From contig JAIGNY010004279.1 in the NCBI GenBank assembly GCA_020152595.1, forward strand, positions 178,501-242,500: a stretch of 64,000 bases of DNA, in the 5' to 3' direction. Both the position numbers and the translations under genes were made by a program. This document shows, piece after piece, positions 49,601 to 61,879 of this stretch. The notes under the pieces were generated by a model. That model ran no database searches. It worked only from the letters and a program-made list of their open reading frames with translations, and had not been told where the DNA came from. The stretch comes from Chiridota heheva (lineage: Eukaryota > Echinodermata > Holothuroidea > Apodida > Chiridotidae). Positions within the stretch are counted from its first letter, which is position 1, and each line of letters begins with the position of its first letter.

Positions 49601-52600
49601 GGCGACTGGCGGTGGCGCGCAGGGTTGGCGACTGGCGGTGGCGCGCAGGGTTGGCGACTGGCGGTGGCGCGCAGGGTTGGCGACTGGCGGTGGCGCGCAG
49701 GGTTGGCGACTGGCGGTGGGCGCGCAGGGTTGGCGACTGGCGGTGGCGCAGGGTTGGCGACTGGCGGTGGCGCGCAGGGTTGGCGACTGGCGGTGGCGCG
49801 CTGGGGTTGGCGACTGGCGGCGGCGCGCAGGGTTGGCGACTGGCGGGGCGCGCTGGGGTTGGCGACTGGCGGTGGGCGCGCAGAGGTTGGCGACTGGCGG
49901 CGGCGCGCAGGGTTGGGCGACTAGCGGCGGCGCGCAGGGGTTGGCGACTGGCGGCGGCGCGCAGGGTTGGCGACTGGCGGCGGCGCGCTGGGGTTGGCGA
50001 CTGGCGGCGGCGCGCGCTGGGGTTGGCGACTGGCGGTGGCGCGCAGGGTTGGCGACTGGCGGTGGCGCGCAGGGTTGGCGACTGGCGGTGGCGCGCAGGG
50101 TTGGCGACTGGCGGTGGCGCGCAGGGTTGGCGACTGGCGGTGGCGCGCAGGGTTGGCGACTGGCGGTGGCGCGCAGGGTTGGCGACTGGCGGTGGCGCGC
50201 AGGGGTTGGCGACTGGCGGTGGCGCGCAGGGTTGGCGACTGGCGGTGCGCGCGGGGTTGGCGACTGGCGGTGGCGCGCGGGGTTGGCGACTGGCGGTGGC
50301 GCGCAGGGTTGGCGACTGGCGGTGGCGCGCAGGGTTGGCGGTGGCGCGCAGGGTTGGCGACTGGCGGTGGCGCGCAGGGTTGGCGGTGGCGCGCAGGGTT
50401 GGCGACTGGCGGTGGCGCGCAGGGTTGGCGACTGGCGGTGGCGCGCAGGGTTGGCGACTGGCGGTGGCGCGCAGGGGCGACTGGCGGTGGCGCGCAGGGT
50501 TGGCGACTGGCGGTGGCGCGCAGGGTTGGCGGTGGCGCGCAGGGTTGGCGACTGGCGGTGGCGCGCAGGGTTGGGTTGGCGGTGGCGCGCAGGGTTGGCG
50601 ACTGGCGGTGGCGCGCAGGGTTGGCGAGCGGTGGCGGCGCAGGGTTGGCGGTGGCGCGCAGGGTTGGCGACTGGCGGTGGCGCGCAGGGTTGGCGACTGG
50701 CGGTGGCGCGCAGGGTTGGCGACTGGCGGTGGCGCGCAGGGTTGGCGACTGGCGGTGGCGCGCAGGGGTTGGCGACTGGCGGTGGCGCGCAGGGTTGGCG
50801 ACTGGCGGTGGCGCGCGGTTGGCGACTAGCGGTGGGCGCGCAGGGTTGGCGACTGGCGGTGGCGCGCAGGGTTGGCGACTGGCGGTGGCGCGCAGGGTTG
50901 GCGACTGGCGGCGGTGGCGCGCTGGGGTTGGCGACTGGCGGTGGCGCGCAGGGTTGGCGACTGGCGGTGGCGCGCAGGGTTGGCGACTGGCGGTGCGCGC
51001 AGGGTTGGCGACTGGCGGTGGCGCGCAGGGTTGGCGACTGGCGGTGGCGCGCAGGGTTGGCGACTGGCGGTGGCGCGCAGGGTTGGCGACTGGCGGTGGC
51101 GCGCAGGGTTGGCGACTGGCGGTGGCGCGCAGGGTTGGCGACTGGCGGTGGCGCGCAGGGTTGGCGACTGGCGGTGGCGCGCAGGGTTGGCGACTGGCGG
51201 TGGCGCGCAGGGTTGGCGACTGGCGGTGGCGCGCAGGGTTGGCGACTGGCGGTGGCGCGCAGGGTTGGCGACTGGCGGTGGCGCGCAGGGGGTTGGCGAC
51301 TGGCGGTGGCGCGCAGGGTTGGCGACTGGCGGTGGCGCGCAGGGTTGGCGACTGGCGGTGGCGCGCAGGGTTGGCGACTGGCGGTGGCGCGCAGGGTTGG
51401 CGACTGGCGGTGGCGCGCGCAGGGTTGGCGACTGGCGGTGGCGCGCAGGGTTGGCGACTGGCGGTGGCGCGCAGGGTTGGCGACTGGCGGTGGCGCGCAG
51501 GGTTGGCGACTGGCGGTGGCGCGCAGGGTTGGCGACTGGCGGTGGCGCGCAGGGTTGGCGACTGGCGGTGGCGCGCAGGGTTGGCGACTGGCGGTGGCGC
51601 GCAGGGTTGGCGACTGGCGGTGGCGCGCAGGGTTGGCGACTGGCGGTGGCGCGCCAGGGTTGGCGACTGGCGGTGGCGCGCAGGGTTGGCGCGACTGGCG
51701 GTGGCGCGCAGGGGTTGGCGACTGGCGGTGGCGCGCAGGGTTGGCGACTGGCGGTGGCGCGCAGGGTTGGCGACTGGCGGTGGCGCGCAGGGTTGGCGAC
51801 TGGCGGTGGCGCGCAGGGTTGGCGACTGGCGGTGGCGCGCAGGGTTGGCGACTGGCGGTGGCGCGCAGGGTTGGCGACTGGCGGTGGCGCGCAGGGTTGG
51901 CGACGCTGGCGGTGGCGCGCAGGGGGCGTTGGCGGTGGCGGCGCAGGGTTGGCGACTGGCGGTGGCGCGCAGGGTTGGCGCTGGGTGGCGCGCAGGGTTG
52001 GCGACTGGCGGTGGCGCGCAGGGTTGGCGACTGGCGGTGGCGCGCAGGGTTGGCGGTGGCGCGCAGGGTTGGCGACTGGCGGTGGCGCGCAGGGTTGGCG
52101 ACTGGCGGTGGCGGTCGGCGCAGGTTGGCGACTGGCGGTGGCGCGCAGGGTTGGCGACTGGCGGTGGCGCGCAGGGTTGGCGACTGGCGGTGGCGCGCAG
52201 GGTTGGCGACTGGCGGTGGCGCGCAGGGTTGGCGACTGGCGGTGGCGCGCAGGGTTGGCGACTGGCGGTGGCGCGCAGGGTTGGCGACTGGCGGTGGCGC
52301 GCAGGGTTGGCGACTAAGCGCGCGGGTCGGCGACTGGCGCGCGCAGGGTTGGCGACTAGCACGCGCAGGCTTGGCGACCAGCGCGCGCAGGGTTGGCGAC
52401 TGGCGGTGGCGCGCAGGGTTGGCGACTAGCGCGCAGGGTCGGCGACTGGCGCGCGCAGGCTTGGCGACTAGCACGCGCAGGCTTGGCGACTAGCGCGCGC
52501 AGGCTTGGCGACTGGCGCGCAGTGCTGGCGACTGGCGCGCGCAGGCTTAACGATTGGCGCGCGCAAGCTTGGCGACTGGCATGCGCAGGGTTGGCGACTA

Positions 52601-53000
52601 ACGCGCGCAAGGTTAACAACTAGCGCGCGCAGGGGACCTGACTGGCCCGCGCAGAATTGACGACTGGCGCGCGCAGGGTTGGCGACTGGCGCGCGCAGGG
52701 TTGGCGACTGACGCGCGCAGGGTTGGCGACTGGTGCGCGCAGGGTTGGCGACTGACGCGCGCAGGGGTTGGCGACTGGCGCGCGCAGGATTGGCGACTGG
52801 CGCGCGCAGGGGTAACGACTAGCGTAGGCAACTAGCGCGCATATATTTAGATGGCGCGCGCAGGGTCTAGTGGAGCACACGGTGTCAAAGGAGCGCGCGT
52901 AGGGTCTAGAAGAGTGCGCGTAGGAGCCAGGGAAACGCGCGTAGGGTCTAGGGGAGCAAACTTAGGGTCGAGGGGTGCGAGCGTAGGGTCCAGGGTGGCG
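46684..53000. repeat. 6.3-kb G-rich minisatellite of 13/26/22-bp units
   Basis: A graded array. About 46684-46835: 13-mers GAGGTTGCGACTT. About 46850-46980: 13-mers GGCGGTGAGGACT. About 46983-47325: 13-mers GGCGGTGGCGACT. About 47326-52310: a 26-bp unit of GGCGGTGGCGCGC joined to AGGGTTGGCGACT, some 190 copies with scattered small indels. About 52311-52830: 22-bp units TGGCGCGCGCAGGGTTGGCGAC. Then GCGCGCGTAGGGTCTAGG types. G is concentrated on the plus strand. The 1847-, 1627- and 1288-residue frames exist because the unit lacks stops in most frames; they are not genes. Confidence 0.95.
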
Positions 53001-53392
53001 ACTGGCGGTTGCAACTATGGGATGCGACTGATGGATGCGACTCGCGTTTGCGACTCGCGGATGCGAGTTACGGTTGCTAATCGCAGATGCTTCCCTCGGT
53101 TGCAAATCGCGGTTGCGAATCGGGTTTGTGACTCGGGCTTGCGCGCGGTCTTTGGAAGCAGGCGCTGTATGTGAATGCGCGTCTGGATATGTTGAAGCTC
53201 GCGTGGGATTCAGGGTTAGCGCGTATGCTCAGTTTATTTTAAGGTATGAACAGGGTAGCCGCGTAGGGGCCAGGGAGTGTGCGTAGGGTCTAAAGCGCGC
53301 GTAGGGTCTAGGAAAGCGCGTATGGTCCTTGGAGGGCGCATATGGTCCTTGGAGGAGCGTAGAGTCCTTGGAGGGCGCTTAATGTCCAGGAT
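53001..53392. repeat. degraded tail of the G-rich array
   Basis: 13-bp-like GACTCGCGGTTGC units at about 53005-53150, then GCGCGTAGGGTCTAGG and GGTCCTTGGAGGGCGC units to 53390. Inside, 53223-53253 is a direct copy of 46531-46562 (ATGCTCAGT, TATTTTAAGGTA, GAACAGG). Confidence 0.7.
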
Positions 53393-53606
53393 AGCTTTAA
53401 GCCACACGACTTAAAGCCACACGACTTAAAGCCACACGACTTAAAGGCACACGACTTAAAGCCACACGACTTAAAGGCACACGACTTAAAGCCACACGGC
53501 TTAAAGCCACACGACTTAAAGCCACACGACTTAAAGCCACACGACTTAAAGTCACACGACTTGAAGCCACACGATTTTAAAGTCACACGACTTTAGTCAC
53601 ACAACT
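53393..53606. repeat. 15-bp array, ACGACTTAAAGCCAC
   Basis: About fourteen units of 15 bp, very regular, with the last two altered. Because 15 is a multiple of three the minus strand reads as FKSCG repeats; there is no start context or signal to support a gene. Confidence 0.9.
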
Positions 53607-53663
53607 TTAGAGTTGTAACTTTTTCTTTCACCAACCAAGCAATTCTTTATCTATTTGCTTTTT

Positions 53664-53904
53664 AATAAAGGGAATACTATATCGAAAATGGGGGCGCTCG
53701 TTTATGCAAATTTCACAGATATTTTCTCCACAACAGATCGATAAACTTCATGCCAATAGCCCACAGACGTGAGGGCTAAGTTGACTTAAATATTCATATT
53801 AACCAGAAAATTGCTATACCGTTGCGTACTAGATAAGCGTTTGATATGAGGGGGGGAGAAGGGGAATAGAAATACGTCCACAATTTTGGTCTAGTGCCCT
53901 TTAA
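53664..53904. mobile_element. TTAAAGG-family MITE, copy 3 (reverse)
   Basis: Reverse-complement relative of 4296-4522: GGGCGCTCGTTTATG, ATCGATAAACTTCATGCC, CTAGATAAGCGTTTG, and the end GGTCTAGTGCCCTTTAA. The left end is AATAAAGGGAATACTA. About 241 bp. Confidence 0.7.
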
Positions 53905-54179
53905 ATATGTCAAAAATGATGGGAAAGACTAATCTTGCTCCAAACTTGATTTTGGTATTGTGAATATATATTGAAATACGCCCATTAAAAAAACATTTAC
54001 AAAAGAAAATTCCACAAATACATCACAAATTTGTATTTTGATGAAAGTGACAAAATCTTTCATCAATATTAGTTAAACATTGACACTTTGACAGCGTTTT
54101 TCAAACTCCTTAAAAGGCAACAATATAAAATTATACTTCCTTGGAGTTGTGCAGCAAATTCTGTTTGAGTCCTTGCTCC
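53905..54179. other. non-coding stretch, nothing recognised
   Basis: AT-rich. It lies between the MITE and the inner edge of the right arm. Confidence 0.4.
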
Positions 54180-55850
54180 CCCCTCCCTTCACCATCGACG
54201 CTGCCACAATACGTCACCCATATCATCGTACCCCTGCCCAATACGTCACTAAAACCTATGTACCATTTGACATCCGACCATTGAGTCTGTCCCACCATAT
54301 GTTCCATATACCATACAATGTTATGCCTCATATACCCTCCCAACCATATCTCATTTGCCATTCCACCCATGACTCATATTACAACCCACCCTCTGTATTA
54401 TACATGTACGCAATCATATCCACCATACAACACATGTCATCCCACTTTGTCCCCTATGTTCCACGTGCCATCCCACCCTATGTCCTACATGTCATCCCAT
54501 TTTAATTCACATATGTCATCCCATTCTAATTCACATATGTCATCTTATCATATGTCCCATCCCAAACTATGTCCCATATGACATCCCACGATATGTCGCA
54601 TACGCACATGCCAAACCCACTATCCCATGCATATCACCTTATTCCATATGCCGACCAATTCCCATATGATATTTCAAGCTATTTCGTATACGCAGTCTCA
54701 CCCTTATGCAATATCTTTCACCCATATGTTCAAAACACTATGCCACCCCTACGTCTCACATTCCATCGCACCCTATGCCCCATATGCAATTCCAACTCTA
54801 TCTCATCTTATGCCCATATACTATGAATGTTATGCTCCCACGCAACCCATCCTTTATTTGTATGTCATCGTACCCTCTATACACATGCCACCCTATCCCA
54901 CACCCAAACCCACCCAATGTCCCACATGGTATCTAACTCTTTTCTTATACGCATTCCCACCTTTATCCAGCATGCTCCATTCAACCCTTTGTCTCGCGTA
55001 CCATCCAACCCTATGCCCCTAATGACAGACCACCCTATGCCCCGCATGACAACACACCCTATGTCTCATATGCCATTTCACCATATGTCCCATCCCAAAC
55101 CATGTCCCACATGACAACCCACGCTATGTCGCATACGTGTACGCCAAACCCAGTATCATGTACATGTCACCCTACTCCATGTGACATTCCACCCTGTGTC
55201 CAATGTGACATTTCACCCTTTGTCCCATATGGCATTCCACCCTATATGTCCCATATGATATCCCACCCTATGTCGTATTTTCGTATCCCGTTTATACCAC
55301 CCTACTTCTCTTATGCCTCTTATGCCAACCACCTCATGTCCCACATGATATCCCACCCTTTCTCTTTTAACCAATCTCATCCTCTATCCAATATTTTCTA
55401 TCTACCATATATGCCCAACATACCATCGTGCCAGTATGCTTCACATGACATTTTAACCTATGTACCATATGTCATCCATCTCACCTTATGCCTCATATGC
55501 TATTCCATACTATGCGCCATAAGCCATACCACCTTTGTCTCACACGCCACCCCAAAACTATTTCCCATACGACAGCCAACACGTTCGCCCTTACACCCAT
55601 TATTCCATCCCACCCTGTCCCACGTTATACTCGACCATATTTCGTATGCGCAATCCAACCCTCTATCCATTATCATGTCATCCCTTCTATGACACACATG
55701 CCACCCAACATTATGATCTACATGTCATCCCACCTATGATCCACATGCCACCCAACATTATGATCCACGTGTCATCCCACCTATGACCCACATGCCACCC
55801 AACATTATGATCCACATGTCATCCCACCTTTGACCCACATGCACATTTTG
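54180..55850. repeat. CCTATGTCCCATATGCCATCC minisatellite, right arm
   Basis: Reverse-complement form of the left-arm arrays, units about 20-27 bp and diverged. The His/Pro/Ser-rich frames on the plus strand are artefacts. The pre-insertion site of the Academ-like element is at about 55430-55460. Confidence 0.85.
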
Positions 55851-55966
55851 AATAATAGCATGTCGGGATCTACATTTTAACATGTGTTATAGAACAAATA
55901 CCTTATTTAACTGTATATGGACAGATAGAGATGTTATATTCACCACAAATCTCCTTAAATATTGAA

Positions 55967-56716
55967 CAGAACAGTGGCGTAGGAACCGGGACCAGGGGGG
56001 TAACCCCCTCCCTTTCTTAAAATGATAAAGGTCTAACGAATTTATTTTGAAGAATCGGATTCAGATTTCATAGCATTTTCTTACGGAAATCTTCAATTTT
56101 CGAGAAACCTCCTTTAACTTTCTTCAATTTTCGAAACGTTTTTTTCATTTTCGGAATTTATTTCCAATTTTCGGAAAATTTCCTTCATTTTGGGATATCT
56201 TCTTTATTTTGGGAAATTTGCCTAAATTCTGTGAAATTTGTTTAAATTTACGAAAAAAATCTCCTTATTGTTTGGGAAAGTTATCTTCATTTTTGGGAAA
56301 TTTCCTTCATTTTCAGGAATTTTTCATCACTGCTTCCAATTTTCGTGAAAATTGTATCAACTTATACGTTAGATGTCCTTCATTTTGGATAATTTTTCTC
56401 CATTTTCGGGAATTGCATCAATTCTGGTGCTTCAATTTTCGTGAAATTTCCTTCATTTTCGGGAAATTTGTCTTCCTATTTGGGAAATTTTCATCAATTT
56501 TCGTAAAATTTCCTTTATTTTCGTGAAATTTTCTTTATTTTTGTGAAATTCCTTCAATTTTCGTGAAATTTCCTCCATTTTTGGAAATTTAAAAAAATTA
56601 CCCCCTTTACAAATAGTGATAAGAGACCCGTACATTTTGTAGGTCTGTTGGGACCAAAAATCAACCCTCCTCCCCCTCCCCGTTAATTTTAAATATCTAC
56701 CTACGCCACTGCAGAA
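55967..56716. mobile_element. hAT5-like non-autonomous element, 740 bp
   Basis: A perfect 12-bp terminal inverted repeat: CAGTGGCGTAGG at 55972 and CCTACGCCACTG ending at 56711. CAGAA flanks it on both sides (55967-55971 and 56712-56716). The left arm lacks the insertion (site near 37571-37580). CAG-type ends with a 5-bp duplication fit the hAT5 group; this is inference. The interior from about 56095 to 56600 is a ~20-bp minisatellite of TTTTCGGGAAATTTCCTTCA, which explains the Phe-rich frame. It has no transposase. Confidence 0.8.
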
Positions 56717-56786
56717 TTGTCTTTAGATTATGTCAAAAGTACCCATAGTTTCCAAAATGTGGCTAATTAAGTATATGCAAAAGTTT

Positions 56787-57258
<472 letters not shown>

Positions 57259-57780
57259 GAAATAAATACTTTATATACACTAAATATTTCTTTTAAGTTA
57301 TGCTTTTTCTCTCTTAAATGTCAGTCCCTGAAAATCAAGACTTTTTCTCCTGCTAAATTTGAATAAGGGGTATAAAGGAGATTCAAAACGTTTTTGGAGG
57401 ATTAGAAAACAATAAGTTAACTAAGTCTCAATTTCTATCAAATTTGCGTAATTTATCATAATAAAGGCCTGATGATTTAAAATGCAGCAGTTAACAGTTA
57501 AATGGTCGCTTTTTTAACCGAATATGTTACTTTTTTGTTGTTGTTGTTGCTATTTTCATGGTTGATGTTGTTGAAATATAACACTGTCCATAGATGTTAA
57601 ATCAATACTTCTTTTTTTGTGGGCAGATAGAAGCCTACCGAAACAGTCGGGGAGTAATTTGAAGGGCTCACATCTTTAGATTAAAGATTTTAAGAAATTA
57701 ATTTTCATTAAATTTGATGCATTTTTCCATAATGCACCCTACTTCTCATATACTTTTACTGTGCCATATAGACGAAAGGA

Positions 57781-58109
57781 TTGCAAAAAATGTTACACGT
57801 TTTGACAATAAAAGAAATACACCGGTACCTATTTTTCAGAGGGGTGATTCACACTGCCCCTCTTCTCTATATTTTGTTCACAAAAACTTACTTTTGTAGT
57901 GACGTGGTGGGTCATGTTTTACTGGGGGAAAAGGGAATTCTGGCGCCCCCACCCCCTACCCCCCGAAAAAAGCTCATAAGAGTTAAACAATGAGCACATA
58001 GAAGTAAATTGGCATGTTTAGAAAATTGCTTAAAATCAGTGTTTCGAATATAGGAACCGAACCGTCAAAGACCTGGAAGGGGCTCAAGAGGCGGAACCTC
58101 CCGAAGCGC
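57781..58109. other. non-coding stretch, nothing recognised
   Basis: Outside the inverted duplication. A C-rich patch lies at 57944-57965. No gene. Confidence 0.4.
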
Positions 58110-58290
58110 TGCTTTGGTAAAAATTTCCCAAATATTAAAGAAAAATTTCGGAAAATGAATGAAATCTCCTGAAAAGGAAAGAATTCTCCCGAAATTGAAG
58201 GAAATTTTCCAAAAATTGAAGAAAACTTTCCAACAAATGCCGAAAATTGAAGAAAACATCCGAAAATGATGAAAAATTTCACCAAAATGG
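58110..58290. repeat. ~20-bp GAAAATTTCC minisatellite
   Basis: About eight units of AAATTGAAGGAAATTTTCC type, the same family as 14075-14470, 16320-16640 and 56100-56600. No element ends found. Confidence 0.7.
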
Positions 58291-59185
58291 TTTTTTTTCA
58301 ATCATTTCATTTTTGTTTTATGTTTCTTGATTAATATTTTTGTTAATTTTTTTGTATAATTTATATTTTTCTTATAACATACTTTTTTTCATTGGTTTCT
58401 TTTTTTGTTTATTTCATTCTTATATTTATGTTTCTTATTCTTTTTTTTTTTCTTTTTCTTTTCCATTTTTGTCAAACGGCCGCCCATACAAGTCGGCGGT
58501 CATGGCGGTTAGGAGGACATAATTCTGATATCTAGCTGGGTTGACTGTGATATACTCTAATACAATTATATCCGACATTCTACGGGGCGGGGATGGGAAG
58601 GTGTGAGCTCGTACGTTCATGATGATAACAAAAAAAAACTATGTTATAAATGGCATCTTGGTGAGGGTGGTTGGGAGTTGGGGGTTGGAGGATGGTCGGT
58701 GGGCAACATATTAAAGGCAATATTTGGACTCACTTTCCCACAAAAACAGAAAAATTATATCCTTAAAGATTCAAGTTTTACTGGAATAACCTTTGAGGAA
58801 TGAATTATGTAACTCCATATCCCCTCCCCTAACCATTTCATCTGAGCAAGGCCTCTGGAGAAAAGCTCATGCTCAAAATACAGGGCAAATACATACACAT
58901 ACACACACACCCACACACAAACTTGGCTCTTACTTTGAGCCACAATTATGCGAATGAATCTTTGATTGGTAGGCGCTAATACACCTATAGATATCTGTTT
59001 TAAACTGTTTTCTACATTAGAATTAAAGGTTTTAAAATGTAGATAGATATATTGGGTGTAATTTACATCCATTCTTCACCATTTAAAGTTATATAGAGAT
59101 AATCCACCTGTCGCCTGTGAAGAACGGATGAATGAGGACCCGCCGTGGAATTGATCCAGGGACAACTAATTTGGCAATGTCATGA
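58291..59185. other. non-coding stretch
   Basis: T-rich to 58460, then unique-looking sequence with a CA-rich patch at 58892-58920. No gene recognised. Confidence 0.4.
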
Positions 59186-59560
59186 TATGGATTAAAAATC
59201 TGCGTTATGGTTTGAAAATTTCACGGTTTAAGTCTTAACAATATGCGTTAGGGTTAAAAGAAATAAGTGTTTGACCAAACAATGCACGTTAGGGTTTGAA
59301 ATTTCATGGTAAGGCCTTAGAATTATACGTTAGGGTTAAAAAAAAAATCAGTGTTATGCATAAAAATGCACGTCAGGGTTTAAAATTTCACGGTTTAAAT
59401 CTTATAAATCTGCAATAGTAGGTTAAAAGAAATCAGTGTTTGGCCTCAAAATGCACGTTGGGGTTTCAAATTTCACTCTTTTGTCTTAAAAATCTGCGTA
59501 AGACTTTAAAGAAATCAGTGTTAGACCTAAGAATGCACGATGGGATTTGAAATTTAACGC
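59186..59560. repeat. ~40/83-bp tandem repeat with GCGTTAGGGTT motif, locus 2
   Basis: About four double units of the family seen at 26872-27185: GCGTTAGGGTTAAAAGAAAT, GTGTTTGACC, ATGCACGTTAGGGTTTGAAA and TTTCACGGTTTAAGTCTTA. Confidence 0.8.
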
Positions 59561-60072
59561 CATATTCCTAATGAAGAGCATTTAATCTTTACCATTCCCC
59601 AAAGGAACCTCCAGATGGAAACGGCAATTAAAACTGGGAAGGTCTGAAATTACGAGAAGAAATATAAATAAAACAAAAGCATTTTGGTGTTTTCTTGTTC
59701 ATTCATAATGTATAAACTGTACATACAATTTTCAAAAGCCAAAGACTACGAAAATAAGAATTTCACGTTTTTTCAGTGGTTGAAGCAAACGTTTTCATCT
59801 GTACATAAACATTAACGGACTCTTATTTTGTGCTTAAAAGAAGCTTTCAACTTCCGCATTTTAAAATTTACTTTAATATGGAACCTCTGAAAAAAAAAAA
59901 AAAAAACTATTTCATGGTTTATAATGTTTTAAGAAAGGGTTCTTTCTTTGCTGATTTACTCGTTTCTCTTTCATGGACAGTCTTTGCAAAACTGTCACAG
60001 ATGTCTTGACATTAACTATGGAATATTTACAGGTAAGGCTTAACCTTTATCGAATTTTCTTGGACGAGGTGC
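59561..60072. other. non-coding stretch, nothing recognised
   Basis: An A-run lies near 59890-59906. There is no element end until the TTGAA target duplication at 60073. Confidence 0.4.
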
Positions 60073-60658
60073 TTGAACAGTTCGGATCGTACCGCCAATC
60101 GGGGAACTCAATAAGTGCCACGATCGGGAAACTCAAGCCTGCGCACTGAGCTTACAGTGATATATGGAAGCCGCGGCTATTTTTCATTGTGAAGTTTCAG
60201 TCATAGACGCTTATCAGTCGTTTCATTGAAGGTCTGTAACAAAGTTTGCTTTGTTCATCTTAAATTTCGCGAAAGTAAAACAACTTTTCACAAATAATTT
60301 TCACAAATCCCCGAAATATTTCTCATAATTTAAAAATCTTGTTAAAGCGCGATTGCTTAACGGCAACACGTAATAAGAATTCATCACTTTTCTTCAAATT
60401 TCTCAAAAACCGCACAGTGAATTTGAAAAGCCTACGGTTAAAAGATAATTCGTATGCCATTATTTCAAATCTTGAAGAAAAATTGGAACCCTTCGCAGTG
60501 GTTGAGTTTCCCGCGCTCGAAATGTGCCTGATTCTTATGTTATTTCTATACAAACTTTGAATTTGGATAGATGCATTGTGGGATACTTCTGTAAAGGATC
60601 CCCCTATTGGGGAAACGAAACTGTTATCTTAATCGGGGGTACGAGCCGGACTGTTGAA
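60073..60658. mobile_element. CAGTYCGG-family MITE with TTGAA target duplication
   Basis: TTGAA at 60073-60077 and 60654-60658 brackets a 576-bp element starting CAGTTCGGATCGTAC and ending GTACGAGCCGGACTG. The interior parallels 1600-1810 closely. It contains a short two-strand open frame pair (60323-60560) that is a property of the repeat and has no recognisable product. Confidence 0.85.
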
Positions 60659-61149
60659 GTTGAATTAAAACCATTAGACAGTTAGAGTCTATAGGGAATC
60701 TCATTAAAAAAGCCTGTATTTTGAAGTCTATATACTGATCACACATTACTGTAAAAGCCAGCTATGACCATTACCGGATTACATCGGGTTTATTTTAACT
60801 GGTAAAAATGATTGCTCCCTTTGCAACTGTTATGCTATGTATACATTCCTCAAAGACCCCAAATTGGACCGTGGTAGCGTATATTCCACAGGAAGTGGGG
60901 TTGCGAGACCCCCGAACATACTTTTTAAAGAAAATTTTCAAAAATAAGGATAACCATTATCTTTTATATCTTTTTGCTTTTACAAAACAAAATTGCTTTC
61001 AGAGATCGGTTAGATTTAACAACTTCGTTTTGAGAGGGAAATCTAGGACCTTCTCGGGCCCCCCTCACTTTTTGGATGCTGCTACACTACTGGTCCCTGG
61101 ATCCCTTATCCAAAAATAAATACACTAAATCAAAGCTAAGGAGCTCATT
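60659..61149. other. non-coding stretch, nothing recognised
   Basis: A 103-residue frame (60808-61119) has no recognisable domain and is not called. Confidence 0.35.
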
Positions 61150-61648
61150 TTGTACAGTCCAGTTCACGCTCCTGATCGGGAGATCTCCTAACTGGGAGAT
61201 TTCGTGTCATTATAACCCACAATGCATTTTTCCCAATTCATATCTCTGTAAAGAAATACATAACGGTAAAATAGATTTAAGACAAAGGTAGGAAAAATGC
61301 ATGCGAAATATTTAAATTTGATCAGAACGATAAAATTATTTTCTCCATTTTCACCAGCGCAAATTTGACTTTCACCAGGGAATTTTAACGTAATCTTTAA
61401 AATTAACTTCAAGATTTCTTAAAGAGCAGATTTTCACATTCTTATCACCAGCGAAAGCTCAAATTATTCAGAAATATTAATTCCTATATCATTTCCAAAG
61501 TATACAACTTTAGAATTACAGAATTTGACAAGTAAAAAGAAATTAACGGCTGAACTTATTTGCAACTATTCAAATTATGGTCACAGCGCATGTCTGGATC
61601 TCCCAATCGGGAGATCTCCTATTTGGGAGCGTGGACTGGACTGTTGAA
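61150..61648. mobile_element. CAGTYCGG-family MITE, subfamily B, complete
   Basis: A 489-bp element from CAGTCCAGTTCACGC (61155) to GTGGACTGGACTG (61643). The flanking 5-mers TTGTA and TTGAA match at four of five. The interior from 61298 parallels the truncated copy at 3746-4090. Both ends carry internal GGGAGATCTCC palindromes. Confidence 0.8.
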
Positions 61649-61879
61649 GAGTTGTTGGTAAAACAACACTGCAAAGGAGTTAGAAGAGCAATTTGCCAAA
61701 CGATAATTTAATTTAAGTTTAATCTTACAGCATACAGCTGTTCGCACAGCCAGCAAGTGAACATCCTAACGCGCGTTTAATACATTTCGTGACTGTTTTC
61801 CCATTTGTTGACGTCATGTACACCTGGAGAAAACAATTATTTTTAAGGATATTCTGTTTCCAACATGATTTGCTAGGAA

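Noticed and set aside
46950..52493. Open frames of 1847, 1627, 1288, 982, 820 and 813 residues on both strands
   Set aside because: They are translations of the 13/26-bp minisatellite, which lacks stop codons in nearly every frame. Frames continue through indels, and the products are RWRLAVAR- or RQSPTLRATAS-type repeats with no domain.
53308..53586. FKSCG-repeat protein on the minus strand
   Set aside because: A 15-bp array keeps frame by arithmetic. There is no signal peptide, flanking coding sequence or start context.
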